A stretch of DNA of 64,000 nucleotides from an uncultured Lachnospiraceae bacterium (lineage in GTDB: Bacteria; Bacillota; Clostridia; Lachnospirales; Lachnospiraceae), in NCBI GenBank assembly GCA_947644545.1, contig CANRZW010000015.1, forward strand, positions 1 through 64,000, read 5' to 3'. This document shows, piece by piece, positions 35,154-43,823 of the stretch. The position numbers and the translations under genes are program-made. The notes under the pieces were generated by a model. The model searched no databases and was not told the origin of the DNA. It saw nothing but the letters and a program-made list of their open reading frames with translations. Position 1 is the first letter of the stretch; each line of letters begins with the position of its first letter.

Positions 35154-35675
35154 TCAATCTTCCAGATATGTCCGCATCTTTTTCACTGCTCTGCTGAGTT
35201 TCGTCTGCACGGTGCGCAGCGGTTGTCCGGTAACGGCGGCGATTTCCCGCAGGGTCAGTTCTTGTCCATAGCGCAGCAGGATCAGTTCCCGCTGGTCATC
35301 TTGCAGTTTGGTAAAGACTGTGGCCAGAAGCTGTCGGTCCTCGGCCGCCTGGTAACCGGATTCCGTACGGCAGATAACGTGGTTTGGTTCCTCGGGAAAC
35401 GGTTCCGACGGCAGAAGGCGCCGCCGGAGGTCAGTGCAGGTATTGGCAGCGATCCGGTAGAGGAAGGCTTTGAACTGCCCTCTGTGTTCATAGCGGCCGA
35501 TAAACCGCACCAGTTTCAGGAAGGTTTCCTGGGCTGCATCCTGCGCACTCTCCGCATCCGGCATATGCCACAGGCAATAGCGGAGAATGGCAGGGTAATA
35601 CAGTTCAATCAGTTCGTCCAGACATTCCTGTCTGCCCTTTTGAATCTGTCTGATCAGTTCCTCTTCGCGTGTCAA
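35154..35675 (-). CDS. ECF-type RNA polymerase sigma factor
   Basis: A 173-residue sigma-70 family factor. Region 2 is at residues about 18-85 (ELIELYYPAILRYCLWHM, DAAQETFLKLVRFI, FKAFLYRIAANTC) and region 4 at about 115-170 (LPQ-like LQDDQRELILLRYGQELT, EIAAVTGQPLRTVQTKLSRA). The only sensible start is TTG 35675 with AGGA about 9 bases upstream; no ATG or GTG fits the frame. It heads a four-gene minus-strand operon: sigma, membrane protein, ABC ATPase, ABC permease. Confidence 0.88.
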   Translation of the reverse strand: MTREEELIRQIQKGRQECLDELIELYYPAILRYCLWHMPDAESAQDAAQETFLKLVRFIGRYEHRGQFKAFLYRIAANTCTDLRRRLLPSEPFPEEPNHVICRTESGYQAAEDRQLLATVFTKLQDDQRELILLRYGQELTLREIAAVTGQPLRTVQTKLSRAVKKMRTYLED

Positions 35676-35830
35676 AGTGATATCCTGCCTTCCTGTGGTC
35701 TGTATTGAGATCTTACCTGCTGCACCGACCGGGGTGTTTTCCTGGTCTTTGCTTATTATAACGTGGGGCTGACGGCATATGATTCAGAAAGGTGAAAATT
35801 TTGTTCGCGAGAGCTTTTTGGTATTTGGAA

Positions 35831-35859
35831 TTGAAATCTTTCTTAATTAATAGTAAAAT
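35831..35859 (+). promoter_or_regulatory. Promoter of the OFA-family transporter gene
   Basis: TTGAAA, exactly 17 bases, TAAAAT, 42 bases ahead of the transporter start and inside an A/T-rich stretch. The gap 35676-35901 separates it from the divergent sigma operon, whose own promoter I could not place. Confidence 0.65.
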
Positions 35860-35901
35860 AGATAAAAGATTTTAAAGACGAAAGAGAGGATAGAGTTCAA
35901 C

Positions 35902-37206
35902 ATGAAAAAGAATCAAAACAAATGGATCTGTGCCGCGATCCCGGCGCTTCTGCTCCATTGCAGTATCGGTACGGTTTACTGCTGGTCGATCTTCAGTCAG
36001 GAGATAGCGGATTACATCGGGTTCTCCAAGGGCGCGACGGAATGGGCATTCAGTTTCGCGATCTTCTTCCTGGGCATGTCGGCGGCATTCCTGGGTAATG
36101 TGGTGGAGAAAGACATCCACAAGTCATCCCTGATCGCTGCGATCTGTTTCGCGGCAGGTATGGCAGGTACCGGATTTTTCATCTATTACGGTGGACAGCA
36201 TCAGCAGAGTCCGCTGGCGCTTATCGGTATCTACATATGTTACGGTTTTATTATGGGTATCGGTCTTGGAACCGGTTACCTGTCTCCGGTTAAGACGCTT
36301 ATGCTCTGGTTTGAGGACAGGAAGGGTCTTGCGACCGGACTGGCAGTGGCAGGTTTTGGTGCGGCGAAGGCGATTGCCAGCCCCATCATGCAGGCTATGC
36401 TGGAGAACCTGGGAGAGGGCGGTATCTATAAGATGTTCCTGATCCTGGCTGTGGTATACTTTGTGATGATGTTCACGGGCCATATCTTATTAAAGAAACC
36501 TGCAGGCTGGCATGAGCCGCAGAAGAAGGAGAAGGGTCAGAGCATCATGGCTGTGATCAAGACCAGACCGGTAGCCAACTATATCGGTATCTGGCTGATG
36601 TTTTATATCAATATTACCTGCGGTCTGGCATTGATTTCACAGGAGAAGATGATCGTGAAATGTATCGGACTGGCAGGCGCGGTCGGCGTGATCTCTACGG
36701 TTTCCGCAGTCTTCAATGCGGGCGGACGTCTTGGATTCTCCGCCTGGGCAGATACTATGAAGGACAGAAATACCATCTACAAGCTGATCTTCGTGCTTTC
36801 CATCATCTTTACCGCACTGGTAATGGTGACAGGCGGTATCAGGAACGGACAGGGCAACATGCTTCTGGTAGTGCTTGTACTGGGATTGATCTTCGTGGTC
36901 AACGCAGGTTACGGCGGCGGTTTCTCGAATGTGCCGACCCTGCTCTCTGATCATTACGGCATGGGCAGCATCAGTGCACTGCACGGTATCACGCTTTCGG
37001 CGTGGGCTTTTGCAGGACTTACCGGTAACCAGGTGGCGAACCTGATCGTGAACAGCACGGGTGAATTTATGCAGGATTCTCACGGCAACAGCATCAATCC
37101 GGTTGGGTATCAGAACGTGCTGTATCTGACGATCGTGCTCTACATCGTGGCGCTGCTGATCAGTTTATTTATGGTACGGCCGTTAAATAAGGACGCGAAG
37201 AAGTAA
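35902..37206 (+). CDS. MFS transporter, OFA (oxalate/formate antiporter) family
   Basis: A 434-residue, 12-helix major facilitator. OFA-type features are the N-terminal WICAAIPALLLHCSIGTVYCWS, the SKGATEWAFSFAIFFLGMSAA segment, GIGLGTGYLSPVKTLMLWFED with the MFS loop DRKGLATGLAVAGFG, and the C-terminal YGGGFSNVPTLLSDHYG. Family members exchange small carboxylates (oxalate/formate, lactate, pyruvate). No oxalate catabolism genes are nearby, so the substrate is open. It has its own promoter and a strong terminator. Confidence 0.88.
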   Translation: MKKNQNKWICAAIPALLLHCSIGTVYCWSIFSQEIADYIGFSKGATEWAFSFAIFFLGMSAAFLGNVVEKDIHKSSLIAAICFAAGMAGTGFFIYYGGQHQQSPLALIGIYICYGFIMGIGLGTGYLSPVKTLMLWFEDRKGLATGLAVAGFGAAKAIASPIMQAMLENLGEGGIYKMFLILAVVYFVMMFTGHILLKKPAGWHEPQKKEKGQSIMAVIKTRPVANYIGIWLMFYINITCGLALISQEKMIVKCIGLAGAVGVISTVSAVFNAGGRLGFSAWADTMKDRNTIYKLIFVLSIIFTALVMVTGGIRNGQGNMLLVVLVLGLIFVVNAGYGGGFSNVPTLLSDHYGMGSISALHGITLSAWAFAGLTGNQVANLIVNSTGEFMQDSHGNSINPVGYQNVLYLTIVLYIVALLISLFMVRPLNKDAKK

Positions 37207-37270
37207 GGAAGCAGCAGGCAGAATCATAGTGACAGTAAGTTCATAATAATTAAGAAATAAGTGGAAAATC

Positions 37271-37313
37271 GCTCCATGGCTGATCGCTGAATCGTGCCGT
37301 GGAGTGGTTTTTT
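37271..37313 (+). terminator. Intrinsic terminator after the OFA transporter
   Basis: Arms CTCCATGGC and GCCGTGGAG (9 bp, one G-T wobble), a 15-base loop, then TGGTTTTTT. It ends just before the promoter of the riboswitch-controlled unit. Confidence 0.82.
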
Positions 37314-37319
37314 GCATTC

Positions 37320-37348
37320 TTGACCAATCGGGGATAAAGTACTATGAT
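37320..37348 (+). promoter_or_regulatory. Promoter of the cobalamin-controlled unit
   Basis: TTGACC, 17 bases, TATGAT. The predicted start site falls a few bases before the riboswitch core. The -35 begins seven bases after the T-tract of the preceding terminator. Confidence 0.7.
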
Positions 37349-37354
37349 AAGGAA

Positions 37355-37480
37355 GAATCTGTTCGGGGAAACAGGTGGGAATCCTGTACGAGCCCGTCGC
37401 CGTGAGACACGCGAGCGTAAATAGTATCTGCCTGACCGGAGGCCACGAACCGGGACAAGCCATTGAAGAAGAGCGGCTGC
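37355..37480 (+). promoter_or_regulatory. Cobalamin riboswitch (aptamer)
   Basis: The core reads GGGGAAACAGGTGGGAATCC, then TGTACGAGCCCGTCGCCGTGAG, which matches the conserved cobalamin aptamer pattern (GGGAA, GGTG, AATCC, GCCCGCCACTGT-like). Later elements are CCTGACCGGAGGCCACG and CCGGGACAAGCC. The genes under it, a DUF4430 (transcobalamin-like) lipoprotein and an ECF S component, fit B12 uptake. Leader sequence continues to 37650 with further stems, including GCCGGGAAG/TTTTCCGGC at about 37600-37626 just before the ribosome binding site, so the expression platform may act on translation. Exact aptamer ends are approximate. Confidence 0.75.
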
Positions 37481-37650
37481 GCTCCTTCGAGAAGGCCGGC
37501 AGCATATCTGTGTCAAGTCGAAATATCCGGACAGAGGAAATTCTCCATTACCGTAATATCGGTACGACCGCGAGGTCCGGTCAGAAGGGGAAGAATCCAG
37601 CCGGGAAGAACAGAGGTTTTCCGGCATCATAAAACAAAGGAGAGAAGAAC

Positions 37651-38115
37651 ATGCAGATGAAACACAACAGGAAAGTATTGACGTGCATCCTTTGTATGGC
37701 GCTTATTGTGGCTATGGCGTTTAGTACAGTTGGTTGTAATGGCAGTAAGAATGGTGAGGCGGCATCCGGCGCGGAAGGTACGGAGGCTGGTGCAGACGTG
37801 CAGCGGGAAGGCGGCGAGCTGGGAGAAGGCAGTATGGAATTTGCCCTGACGGTGACAGACAAGGACGGCAATGAGACTCGATTTCAGATCCACACGGATA
37901 AGAAGACCGTGGGAGAAGCGCTGCAGGAGCTTAACCTGATCGACGGTGAAGAAGGGGAGTACGGTCTTTTCGTGAAAACGGTGAACGGTATTACCGCTGA
38001 TTATGATACGGACGGCGTCTACTGGGCCTTCTATGTCAACGATGAGTATGCGACATCGGGGGTTGATGTTACGGAGATTACAGAAGGGGACAGCTATGCC
38101 CTTAAAGTGGAGTAA
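37651..38115 (+). CDS. DUF4430 lipoprotein, putative cobalamin-binding
   Basis: A 154-residue lipoprotein. The signal peptide VLTCILCMALIVAMAFS is followed by lipobox-like TVGC and a small polar linker. The DUF4430 domain (residues about 62-154) has HTDKKTVGEALQELNLI, GEYGLFVKTVNGITADYD, the hallmark YWAFYVNDEYATSGVD and a closing GDSYALKVE. This domain resembles the C-terminal part of transcobalamin/intrinsic factor, and the upstream cobalamin riboswitch supports corrinoid binding at the cell surface. ATG 37651 follows AAAGGAGAG. The 3' end overlaps the next gene. Confidence 0.85.
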   Translation: MQMKHNRKVLTCILCMALIVAMAFSTVGCNGSKNGEAASGAEGTEAGADVQREGGELGEGSMEFALTVTDKDGNETRFQIHTDKKTVGEALQELNLIDGEEGEYGLFVKTVNGITADYDTDGVYWAFYVNDEYATSGVDVTEITEGDSYALKVE

Positions 38116-38740
38116 GGCGGGAAGCGCTTCTGGGACTTGTGCCAATGGCATTTCGACAGGAAGTGCGGAATCGGATCTTGGGGAATGCCGGAGTACAGGG
38201 CATTCTCCAGACAGGGATAAGAAGGACAGCGCAAGGCTCACAACCCGCGAACTCACGATCTTTGCCATGCTGGGGGCAGTGATGTATGCCTCCAAGATGT
38301 TGCTGGAGGTGCTGCCTAACGTGCATCTTCTGGGGACGTTTGTTGTGGCGTTTACCGTGGTTTACCGGAAGAAGGCGCTGTATCCGATCTATCTTTATGT
38401 GCTCTTAAACGGTATTTTCAGCGGATTTGCCACATGGTGGGTTCCCTATCTGTATGTATGGACAATCCTGTGGGCAGCGGTCATGCTTCTGCCGCGTCAT
38501 ATGTCGAAGAAGAGGCAGCCGTTTGTCTATATGGCGGTGTGCGCGGCGCATGGATTCTTGTTTGGCACGCTGTATGCTCCGGCACAGGCGATTCTGTTCG
38601 GACTGAACTTCAAAGGGATGATCGCCTGGATCATAGCGGGGCTGCCCTGGGACTTTGTGCATGGGGTGAGCAATTTCTTCTGCGGTATCCTGATTGTGCC
38701 GGTCATATCGCTTATGCGGTTTGCGGAAAACAGGACTTAA
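38096..38740 (+). CDS. ECF transporter S component, probable cobalamin uptake
   Basis: About 214 residues: a 50-residue polar N-terminus, then about six helices in the S-component pattern (LTIFAMLGAVMYASKMLLEV, LLGTFVVAFTVVY, ALYPIYLYVLLNGIFSGFA, WWVPYLYVWTILWAA, GTLYAPAQAIL, GLPWDFVHGVSNFFCGIL). ATG 38096 follows GAAGGGGA and overlaps the DUF4430 gene by 20 bases; the frame opens further upstream with no start signal. The riboswitch and lipoprotein indicate a CbrT-like cobalamin specificity subunit. The EcfA/EcfA'/EcfT module is not in this window and must be encoded elsewhere. Confidence 0.82.
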   Translation: MPLKWSKAGSASGTCANGISTGSAESDLGECRSTGHSPDRDKKDSARLTTRELTIFAMLGAVMYASKMLLEVLPNVHLLGTFVVAFTVVYRKKALYPIYLYVLLNGIFSGFATWWVPYLYVWTILWAAVMLLPRHMSKKRQPFVYMAVCAAHGFLFGTLYAPAQAILFGLNFKGMIAWIIAGLPWDFVHGVSNFFCGILIVPVISLMRFAENRT

Positions 38741-38784
38741 TGGGAGATGAGGCGCGCATCCGGCAGCGATGAGGAGGAAGCAGT

Positions 38785-40635
38785 ATGTGGAAAGTACAGA
38801 TGAGAAGAGCAGGGATCGCGCTTATGCATTGGATGCGGACATGGAATATCTTCAACCGCTTATTCGTCATGTTTATCTTTGTCACATTGCTGCCTATGAT
38901 CGTGACAGGAGTGTGGTCGTACCATAAGAGCAGCGGAGTGATTCAGGAAAAGGTTTTTGTGTCTGTCAACGAGGTGATGAACCAGCTGAGCAGTAATGTG
39001 GACAAGAAGATTGAGAAGGTACGTAACGACAGCATCGAGATCAGCTATATGTCGGAGATACAGGATGTATTGTCCAATTACGAGGAATATAACAGCCGGA
39101 TGCTCAACAGCGCCAAAGTGAATATCACCCAGATGATGAGCAGCAAATATGTATTTGACAATATTGTATCCGGTATCACTTTGTATACGCCGGATCATCA
39201 GCGTGTGAATGTATACGGAGATTATATCCACAATATTATCCTTGACGGGGAAATATTGGACTCCTTCCTGGGGGAATGCCATGAGAACGACGGAAAATGT
39301 GTATTTCTGGCGGTGAACGGAGAGGATGCCAGGTACAGGGGGAGAGGAAATAAAGCAAGCGGCGAGATCGTGATCGGAAAGATGGTCAAGGAGACACAGA
39401 GCGGAGAAGAGATCGGCTATATGGTCATGCAGGTAAATGAAAGTAATTTCTCCGACATCTATAAAGCGATCAATCAGGAAATACGCGGAGAAACCTTTAT
39501 TGTAGATGCGGACGGCATTGTCATATCGTCCGCAGGAGACTATGCGGTGGTGGGTGAGGCCTACCCTTACGCGGAGGTTTTGCAGACCGTGGACGGGGCA
39601 GAGGGGGAAAGAACAGAGACTGTGACGATTCATGGGGAAAAGATGGTACCGTTGTGTCATAAACTGGAGGAGAATGACTGGCGGGTCTTTTTTCTTATTC
39701 CGCAGAAATATATGCAGGCAGATCTTAAATCTGTGTTTTTCAGTTCGCTTGGCGGAGCGATGGCGGGCCTGATTCTGGGAATCGGGTTCGCATTTCTTTT
39801 TTCTTACAGTATCTTATGTCCCATGAATGAGACAATTCGCGGGATAGAGGAATTTGAGAAGGGGAATCTTAAGATTACGCTGGAGGAAACGGGCAACGAT
39901 GAGATTACCCTGCTGGTGAGGCAGTTCAATAAGATGGCCAGGGAGATCAACGGTCTGATGGAGCGGGTCAAGAGCAATGAGAAGCAGAAGAGAAAACTGG
40001 AAATCCAGGCGCTCCAGGCGCAGATTAACCCGCATTTCCTGTCTAACACACTGAATACCGTATCCTATATCGCCAGGATGAAAAAGGAGGAAACCATCGA
40101 GATCCTGGTAAACGCTATTATCGGATTATTGTGTGCCAGCATGAAAAATGACGACAGCCTGCACACTGTGGAGGAGGAGATCAGTCTGATCAGGAACTAT
40201 ATCATTGTCCAGGATTACCGGCTTTTGGGGAAATTTGCAGTGGATATCCAGATTGAAGACGAGATCAGATCCTGTGTCATCCCTCGATTTATCTTGCAGC
40301 CGGTGGTGGAGAATTCCATCATTCATGGCATAGAGCCGGCCAACAGGAGGGGGATGATCTCCATCAAGGGATCCTGCCGGGAGGATCAGATCTGCTTTAC
40401 GATCACGGACAATGGTGTCGGGATTGAAAAGGGGCAGATTGAAAAGATCATCGGTGAACCCAGGAACCGGCAAAAACTCAGATTCAGTGGAATTGGGATC
40501 GGGAATGTAGACAGAAGGATCAAGTTGATGATGGGGGAAGAGTACGGGCTGACGATAAAAAGCGAGAAGAATATTTTTACTACCGTGGAGATTCGCCTGC
40601 CGATGATCAGAAGGGAGGAAACACGGGATGTATAA
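38785..40635 (+). CDS. Sensor histidine kinase, YesM family
   Basis: A 616-residue kinase: first helix at about 27-47, an extracellular dCache-like sensor of about 260 residues, second helix near 318-345, HAMP (ILCPMNETIRGIEEFEKGNL), then a His_kinase domain with the phospho-acceptor in QINPHFLSNTLN (His417) and an HATPase domain (VENSIIHGIEP, DNGVGIEKG, GIGIGNVDRRI). Such kinases sense extracellular carbohydrates or act through a binding protein. It overlaps the response regulator gene by 8 bases and precedes a sugar ABC importer, its likely target. Confidence 0.9.
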   Translation: MWKVQMRRAGIALMHWMRTWNIFNRLFVMFIFVTLLPMIVTGVWSYHKSSGVIQEKVFVSVNEVMNQLSSNVDKKIEKVRNDSIEISYMSEIQDVLSNYEEYNSRMLNSAKVNITQMMSSKYVFDNIVSGITLYTPDHQRVNVYGDYIHNIILDGEILDSFLGECHENDGKCVFLAVNGEDARYRGRGNKASGEIVIGKMVKETQSGEEIGYMVMQVNESNFSDIYKAINQEIRGETFIVDADGIVISSAGDYAVVGEAYPYAEVLQTVDGAEGERTETVTIHGEKMVPLCHKLEENDWRVFFLIPQKYMQADLKSVFFSSLGGAMAGLILGIGFAFLFSYSILCPMNETIRGIEEFEKGNLKITLEETGNDEITLLVRQFNKMAREINGLMERVKSNEKQKRKLEIQALQAQINPHFLSNTLNTVSYIARMKKEETIEILVNAIIGLLCASMKNDDSLHTVEEEISLIRNYIIVQDYRLLGKFAVDIQIEDEIRSCVIPRFILQPVVENSIIHGIEPANRRGMISIKGSCREDQICFTITDNGVGIEKGQIEKIIGEPRNRQKLRFSGIGIGNVDRRIKLMMGEEYGLTIKSEKNIFTTVEIRLPMIRREETRDV

Positions 40636-42160
40636 GGTTTTGTTAGTTGATGATGATCCCATTATCCTGCTGCAGTTACGGCGTATGATTCCCTGGGAGA
40701 GGCTTTCCTGTGAACTGGCGGCAGAAGCGGCCAACGGAAAAGAGGCCGTCGAGGCTGTCGAGCAGTACCGGCCGGATATTGTGATAACGGATATCAGTAT
40801 GCCGGGAATTGATGGAATGGAGCTGATCGGCTATATCAATCGTTACAGAGAGCGGATGCAGGTGATTGCCATCAGCGCGTTTGACAACTTTGATTATGTG
40901 AGGAGAAGCCTGAAAGGAGGCGCCGGCGATTATCTGTTAAAGCATCATTTGACGGAGGAGGTACTGGAAAATGCCATCTCCACAGCCATTGCCGCCTTGC
41001 AGGTGGAAGGACAGGAACGCAATTATTCCATACAGGAAAAGAGGGAGCATCTGATCTATCTTCTTTTGCATGACCGTCATTCTCAGAGCCGGGAGGAATT
41101 GAAGGAACTGCATATGGAATGGCTGCAGGATCCTCTTGTGATGATCCTTGGCAGAGTGGATATGGAGAAAATAGCAGTCAACGATGAGGCGCTGCGGATT
41201 CTTATAGATGAAACAATCAAATATTATCGGGACTATCTGGTGATCCAGCTGGAAAAATGGCATTATCTCATTCTGCTGAGCGCCCAGAATAAGGAATCGC
41301 AGGAAATCTCGGCAATCGCGGAGCAGATCCGGCGGAATGTGAAGCGCTTTTACGATGCAGACATGTCCTTTGTGGTGTCCAGACGCATGGAACAATGTGA
41401 AAACATCGGAGATGTGATCAATAAGGCCAGGGAGATTCAGAAGGAACGGGATTTTCACGGGGAAAAAGGCTTTATTGCTTTTATGGAGGAGCAGGTTGGC
41501 GGGGAAATTTTCAGATGGAGCATCGGACAGGAGGAAAGGCTGATGAAGAGCCTGGAGGCCGGTGAAGATGTGGACGGCCTCTTTGATGAGCTTTTCACGC
41601 AGTTGGAGGAGCAGGCCTATTCCAAGAGCCAGATGCAGGTATTCTATGTGGAGATTATGACCTGTCTCGTCCGAAAACTGGAGGAGCATGGGCTGGAGGA
41701 AGAACGGGTTTTCGGGAAGGAAAATCCGTATGAAGAGTATTTTCGGATTGATACATTTAAGGAGCTGAAAGCGTATTTGAAGGATAAATTCTGTCTGCTG
41801 CAGGAGGAGATCAGAAGAGTGGGAAAGCTTTCCTCTTACAGCGGGATTGTCCAGGATACCATTGCCTATATAGAAGCCCATTATCGGAAGAAGATATCTT
41901 TGTCCGTGATCGCGGAAGAACTGGCGGTAAGCCCTTCTTATTTGAGCCGTACCTTCAAAAAGGGAACGGGAATGACGTTGGTGAATTACATCAACAGAGT
42001 GCGTATGGACAGGGCGAAGGAGTTGATGAACCAGGGACGGTTCTCTTTGAATGAAATTGCCTGTGAGGTGGGAATCTATAATTATAATTATTTTTACATG
42101 CTGTTTAAGGAAATTCATGGAATAACACCGTCAGATTATACAAAAAATATGGGAGGATGA
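40628..42160 (+). CDS. AraC-type response regulator, YesN family
   Basis: A 510-residue regulator. The receiver domain has acidic pair DDD at residues 8-10 and phospho-acceptor Asp55 (TDISMPGIDGMEL), with AISAFDNFDYVRRSL. A long middle region of about 270 residues follows. Two AraC helix-turn-helix motifs lie near the C-terminus (SLSVIAEELAVSPSYLSRTF and FSLNEIACEVGIYNYNYFYM). It is the partner of the upstream YesM-type kinase and probably activates the weak -35 promoter of the binding-protein gene 118 bases downstream. Confidence 0.92.
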   Translation: MYKVLLVDDDPIILLQLRRMIPWERLSCELAAEAANGKEAVEAVEQYRPDIVITDISMPGIDGMELIGYINRYRERMQVIAISAFDNFDYVRRSLKGGAGDYLLKHHLTEEVLENAISTAIAALQVEGQERNYSIQEKREHLIYLLLHDRHSQSREELKELHMEWLQDPLVMILGRVDMEKIAVNDEALRILIDETIKYYRDYLVIQLEKWHYLILLSAQNKESQEISAIAEQIRRNVKRFYDADMSFVVSRRMEQCENIGDVINKAREIQKERDFHGEKGFIAFMEEQVGGEIFRWSIGQEERLMKSLEAGEDVDGLFDELFTQLEEQAYSKSQMQVFYVEIMTCLVRKLEEHGLEEERVFGKENPYEEYFRIDTFKELKAYLKDKFCLLQEEIRRVGKLSSYSGIVQDTIAYIEAHYRKKISLSVIAEELAVSPSYLSRTFKKGTGMTLVNYINRVRMDRAKELMNQGRFSLNEIACEVGIYNYNYFYMLFKEIHGITPSDYTKNMGG

Positions 42161-42205
42161 AGCAAAAACAGGCAAAATAGTTAGAAAATAGGATAAAATC
42201 CTTAA

Positions 42206-42234
42206 TGGAGTGAACGAGATGCTGCTTTTATAAT
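42206..42234 (+). promoter_or_regulatory. Promoter of the sugar ABC importer operon (poor -35)
   Basis: A perfect -10 TATAAT at 42229-42234 with only TGGAGT at the -35 position (17-base spacing). A weak -35 with a strong -10 is the usual look of an activator-dependent promoter and fits control by the adjacent AraC-type regulator. Confidence 0.5.
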
Positions 42235-42277
42235 AGAGTTACTGAAATATTTACATACGAAAGCGGAGGAAAAAAGT

Positions 42278-43681
42278 ATGAAAAGAAAAATGGCAGCACT
42301 TTTACTGAGCAGCATACTGGCAGCATCTCTCCTTGGCGGCTGTGGAGGAACTTCATCGGAGCCTGCTGCGGACGACCAGGCATCTGTCCCGTCAGAGGAA
42401 CCTGTCCAGGCAGGGAAGGAAGAGATGCCGGCGGAAACTCAGGAGGATGGGGAAACGACCCAGGCCACAGGGGAGGCAACCCAGTTAACTTTCTGGACTT
42501 ATGTGGAACAGCATACGGAGTTTATGCAGGATGCCGTGACGGTATGGAACGAGAAGCATCCTGACGAGCCAATTGCATTATCCACGGAAACCTATCCGGT
42601 AGATGATATGCACAGCAAGCTTCTGATCACTTTGCAGTCCGGGGACGGCGCTCCGGATATTGTGGATGTAAACGTGGCCAGGTTCAGCGATTTCATGCAG
42701 GGGGATACGGAAGTATTCGTTCCCTTAAATGATATTATTGAGCCGGAAAAGGAGAGTTTCCTGGAACCCGTGCTGGATATCTACAAATATAACGGCAATT
42801 ATTACGGGATCGAGTATCACGTAGGCGCGCCGATTATGTTCTATAACACGGAAATTCTCGATCAGGCGGGCGTTAAGGCAGAAGACATCGTTACCTGGGA
42901 TGATCTGCACGAAGCCGGTAAGAAGGTGCTGGAAGCTACCGGAAAGCCCATCATTACATTTGAGGTGAATGATTCCTGGAGCTATTACATCATGGCAGGA
43001 GAGAAGAAGGGCGATTATTTCGACGAAAACGGTAACTGCATCATCAACAGCAAGGAAAATGCGGAAGTGCTGGAGTTCATGCTGAGTATGATCGAAGACG
43101 GAACGGCAGTGACTACGCCCGGCGGCGGTTTCCATACCGAGGAGTACTATGGCTATATGTCCCAGGGCGGCGCGGCATCGATGTTGGAATGCCTGTGGTA
43201 TATGGGACGGTTTACCGATTATATGCCGGAACTGTCAGGGAAGATTCAGGTAGCGGCTCCTCCGGTATGGGATGAGAACAGCGTGTATCCGGTATTCGGC
43301 GGAACGGGCACCAGTGTCACCACGCAGTGCGAACATCCGGATCTGGCGTCACGCTTCCTGGCAGAGGCCAAGATCAGTGTGGAAGGTGCGGAGAAGATTT
43401 GGAATGTTCTGGGCTTTGACCCGCTCAGATGGGATATCTGGGAATCGGATGCCATGAAGGCACAGAACAAATATACCGATTATTTCGGAAGCGATATCTT
43501 TGACGTGGTGCTTGGCATGAAGGATCAATTTCATCCGAGTAACATTACGGCATCTCCGCAATTCTCTCTGGCCAATTCCCTGGTAGCTACGGACATTATG
43601 TTCCGTGTGCTCAACGAACAGAGCGCTACGCCGCAGGAAGCTTTGGATAATGCGGCGGCAGAGATTGAGAGTGCACAGTAA
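42278..43681 (+). CDS. Sugar ABC transporter substrate-binding lipoprotein
   Basis: A 467-residue family 1 solute-binding lipoprotein. The signal is MKRKMAALLLSSILAAS with lipobox LLGGC; then an acidic linker and the mature domain (QLTFWTYVEQHTEFMQDAV, SGDGAPDIVDVNVARFSDFM, YYGIEYHVGAPIMFYNTEIL, WDDLHEAGKKVLEATGK, FGGTGTSVTTQCEHPDLA). It captures a mono- or oligosaccharide for the two permeases downstream. ATG 42278 follows AGCGGAGGAA. No cognate ATPase gene is adjacent; these systems commonly use a shared MsmK-type ATPase. Confidence 0.9.
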   Translation: MKRKMAALLLSSILAASLLGGCGGTSSEPAADDQASVPSEEPVQAGKEEMPAETQEDGETTQATGEATQLTFWTYVEQHTEFMQDAVTVWNEKHPDEPIALSTETYPVDDMHSKLLITLQSGDGAPDIVDVNVARFSDFMQGDTEVFVPLNDIIEPEKESFLEPVLDIYKYNGNYYGIEYHVGAPIMFYNTEILDQAGVKAEDIVTWDDLHEAGKKVLEATGKPIITFEVNDSWSYYIMAGEKKGDYFDENGNCIINSKENAEVLEFMLSMIEDGTAVTTPGGGFHTEEYYGYMSQGGAASMLECLWYMGRFTDYMPELSGKIQVAAPPVWDENSVYPVFGGTGTSVTTQCEHPDLASRFLAEAKISVEGAEKIWNVLGFDPLRWDIWESDAMKAQNKYTDYFGSDIFDVVLGMKDQFHPSNITASPQFSLANSLVATDIMFRVLNEQSATPQEALDNAAAEIESAQ

Positions 43682-43734
43682 ACGTCAATCATACGCAGCC
43701 TAAAACACGAAAGACAGACGGAAATGAATAAACA

Positions 43735-43778
43735 GGCGCCTGCGAGCAGGGAGAACCTGACCGGCAGGCGCCGTCTTT
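43735..43778 (+). terminator. Intra-operon hairpin after the binding-protein gene
   Basis: Perfect 9-bp arms GGCGCCTGC and GCAGGCGCC around a 20-base loop, followed by GTCTTTAT, a poor T-tract. It is probably a partial terminator or mRNA-stabilising stem that favours expression of the binding protein over the permeases. Confidence 0.6.
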
Positions 43779-43823
43779 ATGCATGATCCCGGCCGTGTAG
43801 ATCACGGCATGGAGGTAGGGAAT

